A DNA stretch of 64,000 bases from NCBI RefSeq assembly GCF_003610495.1, contig NZ_RAPK01000006.1, forward strand, positions 685,451-749,450. The letters run 5' to 3'. This DNA is from Sinobaca qinghaiensis. Its GTDB lineage: Bacteria > Bacillota > Bacilli > Bacillales > Marinococcaceae. The position numbers were made by a program, and so were the translations under genes. This document shows, one piece after another, positions 9,740-19,295 of the stretch. The stretch's first letter is position 1, and every line of letters starts with the position of its first letter. The notes below the pieces were generated by a model. That model had not been told where the DNA came from, did not search any database, and saw only the letters and a program-made list of their open reading frames with translations.

Positions 9740-9943
9740 ATGATGGATATTGCTGCATTATCTATGGCAATGAGTCAAGGAGAAGTGAAACAACAGGCGT
9801 CGGTCTCGATGATGAAGAAAGTGATGGGGCAGGCAGGTGAACAAAGTGAAGCTCTAAAAAAGCTGATTGAATCAGCTGATGTGCAAAAGATAAAGCAAGC
9901 AGCCCAGCCGCATTTAGGAGGAAGTATTGATTTTAAAAAATAA
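9740..9943 (+). CDS. yjfB: YjfB-family putative motility protein
   Basis: A 67-residue protein starting MMDIAALSMAMSQGEVKQQA matches the small YjfB family, found in flagellated Firmicutes near motility genes. Its biochemical role is unknown. An in-frame TTG at 9725 is rejected because AAGAAGGTG just before 9740 is a good ribosome binding site. The position between the glycosylation island and flaG fits a motility role. It has no membrane segment or signal peptide. Confidence 0.75.
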   Translation: MMDIAALSMAMSQGEVKQQASVSMMKKVMGQAGEQSEALKKLIESADVQKIKQAAQPHLGGSIDFKK

Positions 9944-10119
9944 TAGAGGATGTATAGAACAGCCTATGCGAAAAAGTATTAACAAGGTGCAGCAAAAGAA
10001 ATAGGGTAAGTGACATATTTTCATTAACTAATAATTTTCGATTAGAAGATTGTCATTTTGGTAGAAAAAGAGGCATTTATTTCTGTCAAGATAAGATAAA
10101 AAGGAAGAAGGAATGATCT

Positions 10120-10470
10120 ATGAGCGAGGGGATTTCAGGATTCAGCGATGCGGTACAGTTTTGGAAGAAGGCAGTCATTGAAGAACAGAAAGTGACGTCT
10201 ATTGAGCAGACTGATAAAAAAGTCGTCCGTCCCGGTATTGAAAAGGGATATGACGCGATCCTATTATCCAATACTGTGAGCGAAGGAAATAAGCTGATGA
10301 GGCATACGAGCCTGGAGTTTTCCCTGCATGAAGATCTGCACCGACCGATTGTGAGAATAGTAGACCGTGATACAAAAGAATTGATCCGCGAGATACCGCC
10401 GGAAAAATTTATGGATATGGTGGCGGCTTTTATGAAGCAGGCAGGATTAATTGTGGATGAGAGTGTTTAA
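10120..10470 (+). CDS. flaG: FlaG-family flagellar protein
   Basis: Homologue of B. subtilis YvyC/FlaG, a small protein that influences filament length. The family signature fills the C-terminal half (residues 60-116): LEFSLHEDLHRPIVRIVDRD, then TKELIREIPPEKF and a final helix. The first 55 residues are variable. Translation starts at an ATG behind GGAAGAAGGAA. It stands directly upstream of fliD, as in B. subtilis, but has its own terminator. Confidence 0.9.
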   Translation: MSEGISGFSDAVQFWKKAVIEEQKVTSIEQTDKKVVRPGIEKGYDAILLSNTVSEGNKLMRHTSLEFSLHEDLHRPIVRIVDRDTKELIREIPPEKFMDMVAAFMKQAGLIVDESV

Positions 10471-10479
10471 AATACAACG

Positions 10480-10507
10480 AAAACCTCAGCTGATCAGCTG
10501 AGGTTTT
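10480..10507 (+). terminator. terminator after flaG
   Basis: AAAACCTCAGCTGA / TCAGCTGAGGTTTT is an almost perfect inverted repeat with a short T run. It may reduce but need not abolish read-through into fliD. Confidence 0.8.
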
Positions 10508-10557
10508 GTTATATGCGAAATACATAGCCGGCTGAATACTTTTTTACAACAAAAGGT

Positions 10558-10584
10558 TTAGTTTATCGCCTTGTAGACCGATAA
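10558..10584 (+). promoter_or_regulatory. candidate SigD promoter of fliD
   Basis: TTAG at 10558-10561, 15 bases, then ACCGATAA at 10577-10584. The -10 element differs from GCCGATAA in one base, the spacing is exact, and the -35 is imperfect. Confidence 0.5.
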
Positions 10585-10620
10585 AGAGAGTAGAGTTCGA
10601 GAACGAGAGGATGAAATGAG

Positions 10621-12639
10621 ATGGCGATGAACCGGGTTACCGGCTTTGGCTCCGGAATGGATATTAATCAGATGGTAAAAGACCTTATGCGCGCTGAGCG
10701 GATGCCGATGGATAAGCTCACGCAGAAAAAAACAACGATTGCGTACCAGATGGAGGAATACCGCAGCGTGAACCGCATGTTTAACGATTTCCGCACGAGT
10801 ACCTTCGATACCGTTATGCGTGCTTCCAATATGCAGGCACGTACGGCGGCTTCAACGAATGATGCCCGGGTAACGTCAACAGCTAACGCCGAGGCCGGAA
10901 ATTCCAGCTACCAGCTCAGCGAAGTCCGTGAGCTGGCGAAGGCGGCTTCGTTAACGACCTCGGCGCGGGTCGGGGATGAAACGTTTAAAAGCACAGCCAG
11001 CCTTGGTTCGCAGAGCTATGCAGCCAATGCGCCGGAATGGAAAGCGGGCGTCACGCAGAAAGAAACACTGCGCGCCGATGGTACCCAAACCGCATTTACG
11101 GTATCAAAAGACAATCTGAAAACAGATGCAGCCGGCGATATGATTATTAAAGGAAGAAATCAAAATTATGAAGTCGTAACCGGCGATGCGGTGCTTACAG
11201 CTAATCAGGTTCGCGTCACTTTTGCCGGAGACGGCAGCAGCATGGAGCTGGAATTTGGTAAAGCTCCGACAAGCGGCGATGTAAGCGTTGATTATTTTAC
11301 GACGAGCGCCACTCAGTCATTTAATCCAACGGCGGCCCAGTCGACTTTTTCGATTGGAAAAGGTTCAATAGATCCGTCGACCCTTGATATCCGTGTAGGA
11401 GGTGGGGGACCGTTAGTGATTGTTACCGATCCTGATCAAACGCTGCAGGCAGGCGAAGCTTACTTAAACAGTGCGACCGGACAGATCCGCCTGGCAGAAG
11501 CTACGACGGAAGCCTTAGAGGTGAACTATACCCAGCAGTATGAAACTGGGGCTATTTCCACCTTCAACGCGGAAGGCAAAGAAGTGAAGGAACAGTTTAT
11601 TATCCAAAGCGGGCAGTCGCTTAATCAGGTCATGACGGCTGTCCGTAATTCTAAAGTAGGCGTACAGGGCTTTTATGATCAGTTCACTGGTAATATTTCC
11701 ATGAACCGCTCTGAAACCGGGAAATTTAATCCAGACGGCCCGGAGATGACATTTGAGGGAAACTTCTTTCAAAATACGCTTGGACTGGGCAGTGCCAACT
11801 ATACCGATGCCTCAAATGCAAAGTTCACGTTGAATGGAATGGATACAGAGCGCACGTCCAATACATTTACCGTTAACGGCATGACGATGACATTAAAGGA
11901 TACGTTCACCGCTGCGGAAGGCGCGGTCACGCTTTCTTCCACTGTTAATACGGATGGAGTGTTTGATACGGTAAAAGGGTTTGTGGATGAATACAACAAA
12001 ATGCTGGAGACCATTAACGGCAAATTAAAAGAAACGTTGAACCGTGATTATCCGCCGCTTACCGATGAGCAGCGTGCAGAGCTAAGTGAGTCTGAAATCG
12101 AAAAATGGGATAAATTGGCTCAAAGTGGCATGATCCGTAACGATCGCATTATCAGCAATGCGATGACAACGATTCGTAATGATCTCTATGGATCAGTCAG
12201 CGGCTCGTCTTTCGGAAACTTAACGTCGCTCGGTATTACAACAACGAGAAACTATATGGACGGCGGCAAGCTGGAGATTGATGAAACGAAGCTCCGTGCT
12301 GCGATTGAGTCTGATGCTGAAGGTGTGTTTAACGTGTTTGCCGCTAACGGAGAGACGAAGAACGAGCAGGGTGTTGCCCGGAGGATGCGTGACAGCCTTG
12401 ATACCGCAATCACGCAGATTGCCGAGCGGGCCGGCGGGTTAAAAGGAAAAGTACAAAACAATCAGTTTACGCTCGGGCGTGAGCTTATGAATACGGATGA
12501 CCGTATCAGCGATTTTGAGCGCAAGCTGACGATGATTGAAGACCGCTACTGGAGGCAGTTCAGCGCAATGGAAAAGGCGATGTCTGCGGCAAATAACCAG
12601 TCCAACATGATCTTTTCGATGTTTAACAGCAACCAATAA
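10621..12639 (+). CDS. fliD: flagellar filament capping protein (hook-associated protein 2)
   Basis: FliD forms the cap under which flagellin subunits fold onto the growing filament. At 672 residues it is long for the family (B. subtilis about 500). The conserved N-terminus VTGFGSGMDINQMVKDLMRA and the C-terminal coiled coil (about residues 600-672) are present. The extra length lies in the surface-exposed middle. Around residues 145-225 and 240-305 two similar beta-rich segments recur (TAFTVSKDNL... then STFSIGKGSI..., ending VDYFT and VNYTQ), suggesting an internal duplication. The gene starts at an ATG behind GAGAGGA and leads fliD-fliS-fliT. Confidence 0.95.
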   Translation: MAMNRVTGFGSGMDINQMVKDLMRAERMPMDKLTQKKTTIAYQMEEYRSVNRMFNDFRTSTFDTVMRASNMQARTAASTNDARVTSTANAEAGNSSYQLSEVRELAKAASLTTSARVGDETFKSTASLGSQSYAANAPEWKAGVTQKETLRADGTQTAFTVSKDNLKTDAAGDMIIKGRNQNYEVVTGDAVLTANQVRVTFAGDGSSMELEFGKAPTSGDVSVDYFTTSATQSFNPTAAQSTFSIGKGSIDPSTLDIRVGGGGPLVIVTDPDQTLQAGEAYLNSATGQIRLAEATTEALEVNYTQQYETGAISTFNAEGKEVKEQFIIQSGQSLNQVMTAVRNSKVGVQGFYDQFTGNISMNRSETGKFNPDGPEMTFEGNFFQNTLGLGSANYTDASNAKFTLNGMDTERTSNTFTVNGMTMTLKDTFTAAEGAVTLSSTVNTDGVFDTVKGFVDEYNKMLETINGKLKETLNRDYPPLTDEQRAELSESEIEKWDKLAQSGMIRNDRIISNAMTTIRNDLYGSVSGSSFGNLTSLGITTTRNYMDGGKLEIDETKLRAAIESDAEGVFNVFAANGETKNEQGVARRMRDSLDTAITQIAERAGGLKGKVQNNQFTLGRELMNTDDRISDFERKLTMIEDRYWRQFSAMEKAMSAANNQSNMIFSMFNSNQ

Positions 12640-12672
12640 TAAAACTGCACTACGTCTGGGAGGACAGTACAC

Positions 12673-13185
12673 ATGGCATTTAATCAAGCACAGGACCTTT
12701 ATAAAAAAAATATGCAGGCTGCGGGCCCATCTAAGCCGCTTGCTTCCGTCAGTACGATGGCAAGAGAAACAAAAGCCCCGGCTCCGCCTCTGAATGCTCC
12801 ATCACAGGCGTATAAAAATCAGTCGGTACAGACCGCATCCAAGGGAGATTTAACGCTGCTGCTGTATAACGGCTGCCTGAAATTTATCAGCCGGGCAGAG
12901 ACCGCTATTGCGGCAAAAGATCCTGAAGAGCGGCACACGTATATTATGAAAGCCCAGGATATTATCCGCGAGCTCATGATTACGCTTAGAACGGACAGCG
13001 ATGTGGGTAAAAATATGCTGCAGTTGTATGATTTTATTTTATCGCGCCTCAAAGACGCCAACATAAACAACGATCCGCAGGCACTGCAGGAGGCAGCGGG
13101 ACTTGTGACTGACTTCCGCGATACATGGAAGGAAGTCATGAAACTCGACCGCCAGCAGCGTTTCGGGAGCGGAGGCCAGGCATGA
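12673..13185 (+). CDS. fliS: flagellin export chaperone FliS, N-terminally extended
   Basis: FliS binds the C-terminal disordered helix of flagellin and prevents premature polymerisation. The core from about residue 46 is typical: AYKNQSVQTASKGDLTLLLY and NGCLKFI, ending in GSGGQA. FliS proteins of Bacillus are about 130 residues. This one has 170, because roughly 40 residues rich in Pro, Ala and Ser precede the core. The ATG at 12673 has a good ribosome binding site (GGGAGGAC), and no ATG occurs at the usual start position, so the extension appears real. It overlaps fliT by four bases. Confidence 0.93.
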   Translation: MAFNQAQDLYKKNMQAAGPSKPLASVSTMARETKAPAPPLNAPSQAYKNQSVQTASKGDLTLLLYNGCLKFISRAETAIAAKDPEERHTYIMKAQDIIRELMITLRTDSDVGKNMLQLYDFILSRLKDANINNDPQALQEAAGLVTDFRDTWKEVMKLDRQQRFGSGGQA

Positions 13186-13538
13186 TTAACGCTTTATATG
13201 AAGAAACAAAGCAGCTTCATGATTTAGTCACCGGAAGCGACCCCGAAGGAGAAGCTGACCGCGAAGCTTACTTAGAGCGCGTAAATAAGCATCTCACCAG
13301 ACGCGATTCGCTTCTTGCTGAGGTTCCTTCATCCGGTACTTTTACGGCAGAAGAACAGAAGCTCGGCGATGAAATGACAAAGATGAACCAGGTCATTGAT
13401 GCCTGTATGGAAAACGTGCTGGAACGCTGGAAAAAGGACGTACAGCAGCTCAAAGCGAAAAAGCAGTCCAACAAGCTCTACCAGAATCCCTACGCAGAAC
13501 CAGCGTCGGACGGCGTATTTTTTGACCAGAAGAATTAA
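13182..13538 (+). CDS. fliT: flagellar protein FliT-like
   Basis: Small helical protein of 118 residues in the fliT position; FliT is the export chaperone of FliD. The ATG at 13182 overlaps the fliS stop codon and follows GGAGG, so a longer in-frame reading from 13125 is rejected. The sequence is weakly conserved, as usual for FliT. Identification rests on length, helical charged composition (ERWKKDVQQLKAKKQSNKLY) and gene order. Confidence 0.8.
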   Translation: MINALYEETKQLHDLVTGSDPEGEADREAYLERVNKHLTRRDSLLAEVPSSGTFTAEEQKLGDEMTKMNQVIDACMENVLERWKKDVQQLKAKKQSNKLYQNPYAEPASDGVFFDQKN

Positions 13539-13607
13539 TAGAAGTTAAAAAAACATGGCCTGCCGAAAGCGTCCGCCTATAAAAATTTATATTTTTCCAA
13601 AACCTGA

Positions 13608-13637
13608 AAAACCTGCCCATTCCAGAGCAGGTTTTTT
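13608..13637 (+). terminator. terminator after fliT
   Basis: AAACCTGC, a 10-base loop, GCAGGTTT and a run of T residues. It closes the fliDST operon. Confidence 0.8.
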
Positions 13638-13693
13638 GCATTTTTTTCAGATGATAAGCGTGATAGGCTTAGGGGAAAGGGGGGGATCAGGCA

Positions 13694-14077
13694 ATGGCGA
13701 AATCATTGGAAAAAGCGGAGCTGGACTTTCTGGCTACATACTCCGCGCTGCTTGATACGCTGGAGGATGGATTTAGCTCGGTAGCCTATTTCTACCGGGA
13801 AGGGTTTGAAGAAAGCGGGGACCGTCTGTTGCTGCAGATGCTGGAAAGCGTGCTGCCGTATTCGCCGGAGAATATGACGATGGCGCATATTGTATCCGAA
13901 CGCGGGGAGCATCAGAAGGTGCTGAAACAGTTTTATCAAACGACAGCCGAAGCGGGGAAGATGCTGGAAACCAAAAACCGGCATGAAAAAATAACTTACC
14001 TGAGTACCGTGCTGCTGCCGGTGTTCCAGCGTTGGAAGCTGTTAGTGGACGGGCTTTTACACCAGAAGGAAAATTAA
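13694..14077 (+). CDS. unknown helical protein between fliT and hpf
   Basis: A 127-residue soluble protein beginning MAKSLEKAELDFLATYSALL, predicted by eye to be all-helical, with no signal peptide or membrane span. GGGGGGA lies at a proper distance from the ATG, so it is likely translated. I do not recognise the family. It sits between the flagellar operon terminator and an aldehyde dehydrogenase; B. subtilis has only a small gene at this place. The heptad-like spacing of Leu and the repeated Glu-rich stretches suggest a helical bundle. No function can be assigned. Confidence 0.7.
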   Translation: MAKSLEKAELDFLATYSALLDTLEDGFSSVAYFYREGFEESGDRLLLQMLESVLPYSPENMTMAHIVSERGEHQKVLKQFYQTTAEAGKMLETKNRHEKITYLSTVLLPVFQRWKLLVDGLLHQKEN

Positions 14078-14320
14078 TGTATGTATGCGGAGATATATAG
14101 GGGCGCTGTCTGGTTTTTATTGTAGCAGATGCTGGAGCGGCGGCCTTTTTCTCTATTTACCAAAACACTTTCACAGTGTGAAGCTGGCGTGTCCGTATGT
14201 CACGTACGGCACATCTCCGGTAAAATTAACGGTCTTTCCCGGAATAAACTTCCATCAATATGGGTATAGAGTACATGTGGTACGGAACGAAAAAACGTGA
14301 TTTAAAAAGGAGTGTCCATA

Positions 14321-15745
14321 TTGGATAGTAAACTTTATATCAACGGAGAATGGAAAGACGGATCCAAGGAACGCTTTGACGTGCTTGATCCCGGCACAGG
14401 GAAAAAAATCGGCACCGCAGCCAACGGCAGCAGCAAAGATACAGACGAAGCTATTGAAGCCGCGAACGAAGCATTTAAAACATGGTCAAAAACGACGGCG
14501 GCAGAACGCGCTAAATATATGAAGAAAATCCACCAGCTCATGCTTGAAAAGAAAGATGAGCTTGGAGAATTAATAACAAAAGAAATGGGAAAACCTCTCC
14601 ATGAGGCAAAAGGGGAAATTGAATACGCGGCCTCTTTCATTGAATGGTTTGCCGAGGAAGCGAAACGCGTGTACGGCGAAACAATTCCGGCAAGCTCCAC
14701 GGAAAAGCGGATCATGGTTATTCACCAGCCGGTCGGCGTTGTAGGGGCAATTACGCCGTGGAACTTCCCGCAGGCGATGGTTACCCGTAAAGTAGCGCCG
14801 GCACTTGCTGCTGGCTGCACGATTGTTCTAAAGCCGGCAGGAGACACACCGCTCTCCGCATTTAAATTCGCGGAGATCTGCGAAGAAGCCGGCCTTCCAA
14901 AAGGCGTCTTTAATTTGATCAGTGCGAACAGCGGCTCGGAAATCGGGGAAGCAATGATGAACAATAAAGCCGTTCGTAAGGTTACGTTCACCGGCTCCAC
15001 CGAGGTCGGAAAAGTTCTGATGAAGCAGGGCGCCGATCATATGAAGAAACTTTCTCTTGAACTGGGCGGACACGCACCGATTATCGTGCTTGATGATGCT
15101 GATATTGATAAAGCCGTCACCGGCACGATTGCATCGAAATTCCGCAACGCCGGACAGACCTGCGTATGCGGTAACCGCGTTTATGTTCAGGAAGGCATTT
15201 ACGATGAGTTTATCGAGAAATTCCAGAAAAAAGTCTCTGAACTGAAAGTCGGCAATGGTTTTGACAAAGTCGAAATCGGGCCGCTTATTAATAAAGAAGG
15301 CTACGAAAAAGTTGAGCGCCACGTAAAAGATGCAGTAGATCAAGGAGCTGTAGTCGTTGAAGGCGGCGACGGTTTTGAAAAGGACGGCGCGTATTTTTAC
15401 AATCCGACCGTTCTTAAAGACATTACCCACGATATGTTGATTATGAATGAAGAAACGTTCGGACCTGTCGCGCCGATTCAGAAGATATCAAGCGATGAAG
15501 AAGGCGTGCGCCTTGCCAATGATTCCCCGTTCGGTCTCGCCTCCTACTTCTTTACCGAAAGTCTGAGCCGCGGCATGAAAGTAGCCGAAGGGCTGGAATT
15601 CGGTATTGTCGGCTGGAACGACGGCGCTCCGTCCGCTGCCCAGGCACCGTTCGGCGGCTGGAAAGAAAGCGGAATGGAACGCGAAGGCGGGCATCAGGGT
15701 ATTGAAGCATTTCTTGAAACTAAATATATTTCCATGGGACTGTAA
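14321..15745 (+). CDS. gabD: NAD(P)-dependent succinate-semialdehyde dehydrogenase-type aldehyde dehydrogenase
   Basis: Oxidises an aldehyde, most likely succinate semialdehyde, to the acid. The 474-residue aldehyde dehydrogenase fold carries FTGSTEVG for cofactor binding, the general base E247 in LELGGHAP and the catalytic cysteine C281 in NAGQTCVCGNR. A GTG at 14312 is in frame but lies in the ribosome binding site AAGGAG (14307-14312). The TTG at 14321 is correctly spaced, giving MDSKLYINGEWKDG. GGGTAT at 14262-14267 resembles a SigB -10 box but has no good -35 partner. Substrate assignment is by overall resemblance to GabD. The gene is not part of the usual hag-secA synteny and may be an insertion. 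Confidence 0.85.
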   Translation: MDSKLYINGEWKDGSKERFDVLDPGTGKKIGTAANGSSKDTDEAIEAANEAFKTWSKTTAAERAKYMKKIHQLMLEKKDELGELITKEMGKPLHEAKGEIEYAASFIEWFAEEAKRVYGETIPASSTEKRIMVIHQPVGVVGAITPWNFPQAMVTRKVAPALAAGCTIVLKPAGDTPLSAFKFAEICEEAGLPKGVFNLISANSGSEIGEAMMNNKAVRKVTFTGSTEVGKVLMKQGADHMKKLSLELGGHAPIIVLDDADIDKAVTGTIASKFRNAGQTCVCGNRVYVQEGIYDEFIEKFQKKVSELKVGNGFDKVEIGPLINKEGYEKVERHVKDAVDQGAVVVEGGDGFEKDGAYFYNPTVLKDITHDMLIMNEETFGPVAPIQKISSDEEGVRLANDSPFGLASYFFTESLSRGMKVAEGLEFGIVGWNDGAPSAAQAPFGGWKESGMEREGGHQGIEAFLETKYISMGL

Positions 15746-15747
15746 AA

Positions 15748-15780
15748 AAACCGGGCGCTTCGATTACGAAGCGCCTTTTT
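15748..15780 (+). terminator. terminator after gabD
   Basis: GGCGCTTCG / ATTA / CGAAGCGCC followed by five T residues; a perfect 9-bp GC-rich stem. Confidence 0.95.
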
Positions 15781-15859
15781 CTATGCAAAAGGTCCTGAGC
15801 CCTTGTTCTAATGCGGATTATTTTAAAAATAAATGTGCTTTTTTTTAAATTTCTTTTGT

Positions 15860-15886
15860 GTTTAAGAAGGTATATAAGAGTGGAAT
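15860..15886 (+). promoter_or_regulatory. candidate SigB-type promoter of hpf
   Basis: GTTTAA at 15860-15865, a 15-base spacer and TGGAAT at 15881-15886. The -35 is perfect for SigB and the -10 is imperfect. In B. subtilis hpf (yvyD) is controlled by SigB and SigH. Confidence 0.35.
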
Positions 15887-15924
15887 AGAGAAGTGTATTA
15901 ACAACCGAGAGGAGGAGTTTACTA

Positions 15925-16512
15925 GTGAATTATAACATTCGTGGTGAAAACTTAGAGGTGACTCCCGCATTGAAAACATATGTGGAGAAAAAGGTAAGCA
16001 AACTTGAAAGGTATTTTGATACTACCCCGGTAGCAGATGTTCATGTAAAGCTTCAAAAGCAGAACAGCGACAGCATTATTGAGGTGACGATTCCGATGCC
16101 GCAGCTTTTACTGCGTGCCGAAGAGAATCATGCTGATATGTACGCTGCTGTGGATCTTGTAGTGGAGAAGCTGGAAAGGCAGATCCGTAAATACAAAACG
16201 AAAGTAAACAGAAAATTCAGACAAAATGGCAGCGTGAAGCAGCTGTTTAACAACAACATGGAAGCTCTGCAGGAGCAGGTATCCCAAAATGGCGACCCAT
16301 CCAATGCAGAATTCCCCGAAGATCCGGTCGATGATTTAGAAGTCGTCCGCACGAAGCGCTTTAATTTGAAGCCGATGGATGCAGAAGAAGCTATTCTGCA
16401 GATGGACATGCTCGGCCACAATTTCTTCGTTTTCTCCAATGCGGTAAACGGAGACACAAGCGTCGTTTACAAACGTAAAGATGGAAGATACGGGCTGATT
16501 GAGCCTGAATAA
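15925..16512 (+). CDS. hpf: long-form ribosome hibernation promoting factor
   Basis: Binds the 30S subunit in stationary phase and joins two ribosomes into an inactive 100S dimer. The 195 residues show the long form: an N-terminal S30AE domain (MNYNIRGENLEVTPALKTYV, residues 1-100), a charged linker, and a C-terminal dimerisation domain (about 135-195, VRTKRFNLKPMDAEEAILQM). GTG start behind GAGGAGG. It is placed just before secA, as in B. subtilis, with its own terminator. Confidence 0.96.
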   Translation: MNYNIRGENLEVTPALKTYVEKKVSKLERYFDTTPVADVHVKLQKQNSDSIIEVTIPMPQLLLRAEENHADMYAAVDLVVEKLERQIRKYKTKVNRKFRQNGSVKQLFNNNMEALQEQVSQNGDPSNAEFPEDPVDDLEVVRTKRFNLKPMDAEEAILQMDMLGHNFFVFSNAVNGDTSVVYKRKDGRYGLIEPE

Positions 16513-16547
16513 ATAAACAGCCGGACAGCAGAAATGCTTTCGGATAG

Positions 16548-16578
16548 AAAGGAGTCCCCGCAGAGGGGGCTCCTTTTT
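16548..16578 (+). terminator. terminator after hpf
   Basis: AGGAGTCCCC / GCAGA / GGGGGCTCCT and a T run; a 10-bp stem with one G-T pair. Confidence 0.93.
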
Positions 16579-16752
16579 GCCTCCTGTTTTTAATTGTAAG
16601 GTCCCCAGTAAACTGATAGAATAATGTAAGGTATGAAGAAAAATAAATGAATGATACAAGTACTCGATTTTCCTCTGCCGAAACGGGCAGGAATATTATA
16701 TGGACAATCGATTCTATTTCCCAAAAGGGGAAGAGAGGGCGATGATGAACGA

Positions 16753-19287
16753 ATGATAGGTATGCTTAAAAAAGTGATAGGAGACACCGACCAGCGCCAC
16801 GTAAAGAAAATGCAGAAAACCGTGGAGGCAGTGGAATCCTACGCTGACGATATGAAAAAGCTCAGTGACGATGGACTGCGCATGAAAACAGAGCAGTTCA
16901 AAAAAGAATATGCAGACGGGAAAAAGCTCGATGACCTGCTGCCGGAAGCATACGCGGTTGTCCGGGAAGCAGCGGCCCGCGTCCTGAAGATGACTCCGTT
17001 CCCTGTTCAGATTATGGGTGCGATTGTCATGCACCGCGGCAACATTGCGGAAATGAAAACCGGTGAAGGTAAAACCCTTGTGGCTACCATGCCGGTGTAC
17101 CTTAATGCGATTGCAGGAAAAGGTGTACATGTCGTTACCGTGAACGACTACCTTGCCCGTCGGGACAGTGAAATGATGGCGCCGCTTTATGAATTTCTAG
17201 GTCTGGAAGTCGGCCTGAATCAAAAAGGCATGACCAAGGAAGAAAAGCGGGAAGCGTATCAATTCGACATTACGTACAGCACGAACAATGAGCTCGGCTT
17301 TGACTATCTGCGTGACAACATGGTTCTTTACAAAGAGCAGATGGTTCAGCGTCCGCTCCATTTTGCCGTGGTCGATGAAGTGGACTCAATTTTAATTGAT
17401 GAAGCAAGAACGCCGCTGATTATTTCCGGAACTGCGGAACAGTCCACGAAAATGTATGCAACAGCCAATACGTTTGTGCGCCGCCTGACACTGGAAACTG
17501 ACTATACGTACGATGAAAAAACAAAAAACGTCCAGCTGACAGAAGAGGGCGTCAATAAGGCAGAATCTGCCTTTCAAATTGAAAACCTGTTTGACCAGCG
17601 CCACGTGCAGCTGATCCACCATATTAACCAGGCGCTTAAGGCGCGTGTGGCAATGCACCGTGATTCCGACTATGTGGTCGAAGACGGCAACGTCGTCATT
17701 GTGGACCAGTTTACCGGCCGTTTAATGAAAGGCCGCCGCTACAGCGACGGACTTCATCAGGCCATCGAAGCAAAAGAGGGCATGGAAGTGCAGAAAGAAA
17801 GCATGACGCTCGCCTCGATTACGTTCCAGAACTACTTCCGGATGTATCAGAAGCTTGCCGGGATGACCGGTACGGCCAAAACGGAGGAAGAAGAGCTTAA
17901 AGATATTTACGGAATGAGCGTAACGTCCATTCCAACCAATAAACCGATCGACCGGACGGACAGCCCGGACCTGATTTTCAAGTCCAAAATGGGGAAATTC
18001 AAAGCGGTCGTGAACAAAATTGAAGAACTGTACAAATCCGGCCAGCCGGTGCTTGTCGGTACGGTAAGCGTGGAAACGTCCGAGCTTGTGGCAAGCCACC
18101 TGCAGAAGCGCCGCGTGCCGCATCACGTATTGAATGCAAAGAACCATGAAAACGAAGCGAAAATCATTGAAAATGCCGGTCAGCGTTCCGCAGTAACGAT
18201 TGCGACAAACATGGCCGGACGCGGAACCGACATTAAGCTCGGCGACGGCGTAAAGGAACTGGGCGGACTGTTTGTGCTCGGTACCGAGCGTCATGAAAGC
18301 CGCCGGATCGATAATCAGCTGCGCGGGCGTGCCGGACGCCAGGGTGACCCGGGTGCCTCTCAGTTCTTCCTTTCCATGGATGATGAGCTGATGCGCCGCT
18401 TTGGGTCTGATAACATGAGAAGCATGATGGACCGCCTCGGCATGGAAGAAGACCAGCCGATTGAAAGCAAGCTTGTCAGCCGTGCGGTAGAGCAGGCCCA
18501 GAAGCGTGTGGAAGGCTCGAACTTCGATGCCCGGAAGCAGGTTCTGCAGTATGATGATGTTATGCGCGAACAGCGCGACGTGATCTACAAGCAGCGGATG
18601 GAAGTGCTCGAGTCCGATAACCTGAGCGCGATCGTGAAAACGATGATCGGCACGGTAATTGAGCGGACCGTTCACCTGTACACGCCGGAAAATGAAGTGC
18701 ATGAGGACTGGGATCTGGAAGGTCTTACGCATTATCTGAGCGGTACGGTGCTTTCCATGGATGATCTGCACGTAAAAGACATCGAAGGACTGGATTCCGA
18801 AGAAATTATTGATAAAGTAAAAGGCATCGTCATGAAGAAATACGATGAAAAAGAAGAAGAGCTTACTGCACCAACGATGCGTGAATTTGAAAAAGTTATT
18901 ATGCTTCGTGCCGTGGACCGTAAATGGATGAACCACATCGATCAGATGGACCAGCTCCGTCAGGGTATTCACCTGCGTGCTTACGGCCAGAACGATCCAC
19001 TCCGCGAGTATAAGTTTGAAGGCTTTAACATGTTTGAAGACATGATCGCGTCCATTGAAGAAGAAACAGCCACCTACGTGATGAAAGCCCAGGTAAACAA
19101 CAACCTTGAACGTAAAGAAGTAGTGTCGCAGAATCAGGCGGTTCACGGAGAAACAGACCGCTCGGACGCAGCCAAGAAGCGTCCGGCCCGCAATACGGAA
19201 GATGTAGGAAGAAACGATCCCTGCCCGTGCGGCAGCGGCAAAAAATATAAAAACTGCCACGGCCAGGAAGATACGAAAGCTCAATAA
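16753..19287 (+). CDS. secA: preprotein translocase ATPase SecA
   Basis: Motor of the Sec pathway; couples ATP hydrolysis to pushing preproteins through SecYEG. The 844-residue protein has the Walker A motif GEGKT near residue 104, [19 protein letters not shown] after about residue 205, the second nucleotide-binding half with [13 protein letters not shown], and the C-terminal zinc-binding [13 protein letters not shown] near residue 823. The frame is open from 16651, but alignment of [11 protein letters not shown] with the usual SecA N-terminus puts the start at the ATG at 16753. The ribosome binding site is modest (GAGAGGG). secG lies in the same window at 59594. Confidence 0.98.
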   Translation: MIGMLKKVIGDTDQRHVKKMQKTVEAVESYADDMKKLSDDGLRMKTEQFKKEYADGKKLDDLLPEAYAVVREAAARVLKMTPFPVQIMGAIVMHRGNIAEMKTGEGKTLVATMPVYLNAIAGKGVHVVTVNDYLARRDSEMMAPLYEFLGLEVGLNQKGMTKEEKREAYQFDITYSTNNELGFDYLRDNMVLYKEQMVQRPLHFAVVDEVDSILIDEARTPLIISGTAEQSTKMYATANTFVRRLTLETDYTYDEKTKNVQLTEEGVNKAESAFQIENLFDQRHVQLIHHINQALKARVAMHRDSDYVVEDGNVVIVDQFTGRLMKGRRYSDGLHQAIEAKEGMEVQKESMTLASITFQNYFRMYQKLAGMTGTAKTEEEELKDIYGMSVTSIPTNKPIDRTDSPDLIFKSKMGKFKAVVNKIEELYKSGQPVLVGTVSVETSELVASHLQKRRVPHHVLNAKNHENEAKIIENAGQRSAVTIATNMAGRGTDIKLGDGVKELGGLFVLGTERHESRRIDNQLRGRAGRQGDPGASQFFLSMDDELMRRFGSDNMRSMMDRLGMEEDQPIESKLVSRAVEQAQKRVEGSNFDARKQVLQYDDVMREQRDVIYKQRMEVLESDNLSAIVKTMIGTVIERTVHLYTPENEVHEDWDLEGLTHYLSGTVLSMDDLHVKDIEGLDSEEIIDKVKGIVMKKYDEKEEELTAPTMREFEKVIMLRAVDRKWMNHIDQMDQLRQGIHLRAYGQNDPLREYKFEGFNMFEDMIASIEEETATYVMKAQVNNNLERKEVVSQNQAVHGETDRSDAAKKRPARNTEDVGRNDPCPCGSGKKYKNCHGQEDTKAQ

Positions 19288-19295
19288 AAGATGCA

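Noticed and set aside
13555-13755. 66-codon frame after fliT
   Set aside because: Contains the fliT terminator and overlaps the start of the next gene.
14262-14267. GGGTAT as a SigB -10 box before gabD
   Set aside because: No acceptable -35 (GTTTAA-like) at the right distance.
14085-14300. 71-codon frame between the unknown helical gene and gabD
   Set aside because: No ribosome binding site, Cys/Tyr-rich unlikely composition; treated as spacer.
14828-15430. 200-codon reverse-strand frame in the aldehyde dehydrogenase gene
   Set aside because: Shadow of gabD; no start signal.
17722-19284. 520-codon open frame on the reverse strand inside secA
   Set aside because: Lies fully antisense to a perfectly conserved SecA; its composition (many Phe, His, Val, Arg) is what the complement of a biased gene gives; no ribosome binding site or family match.
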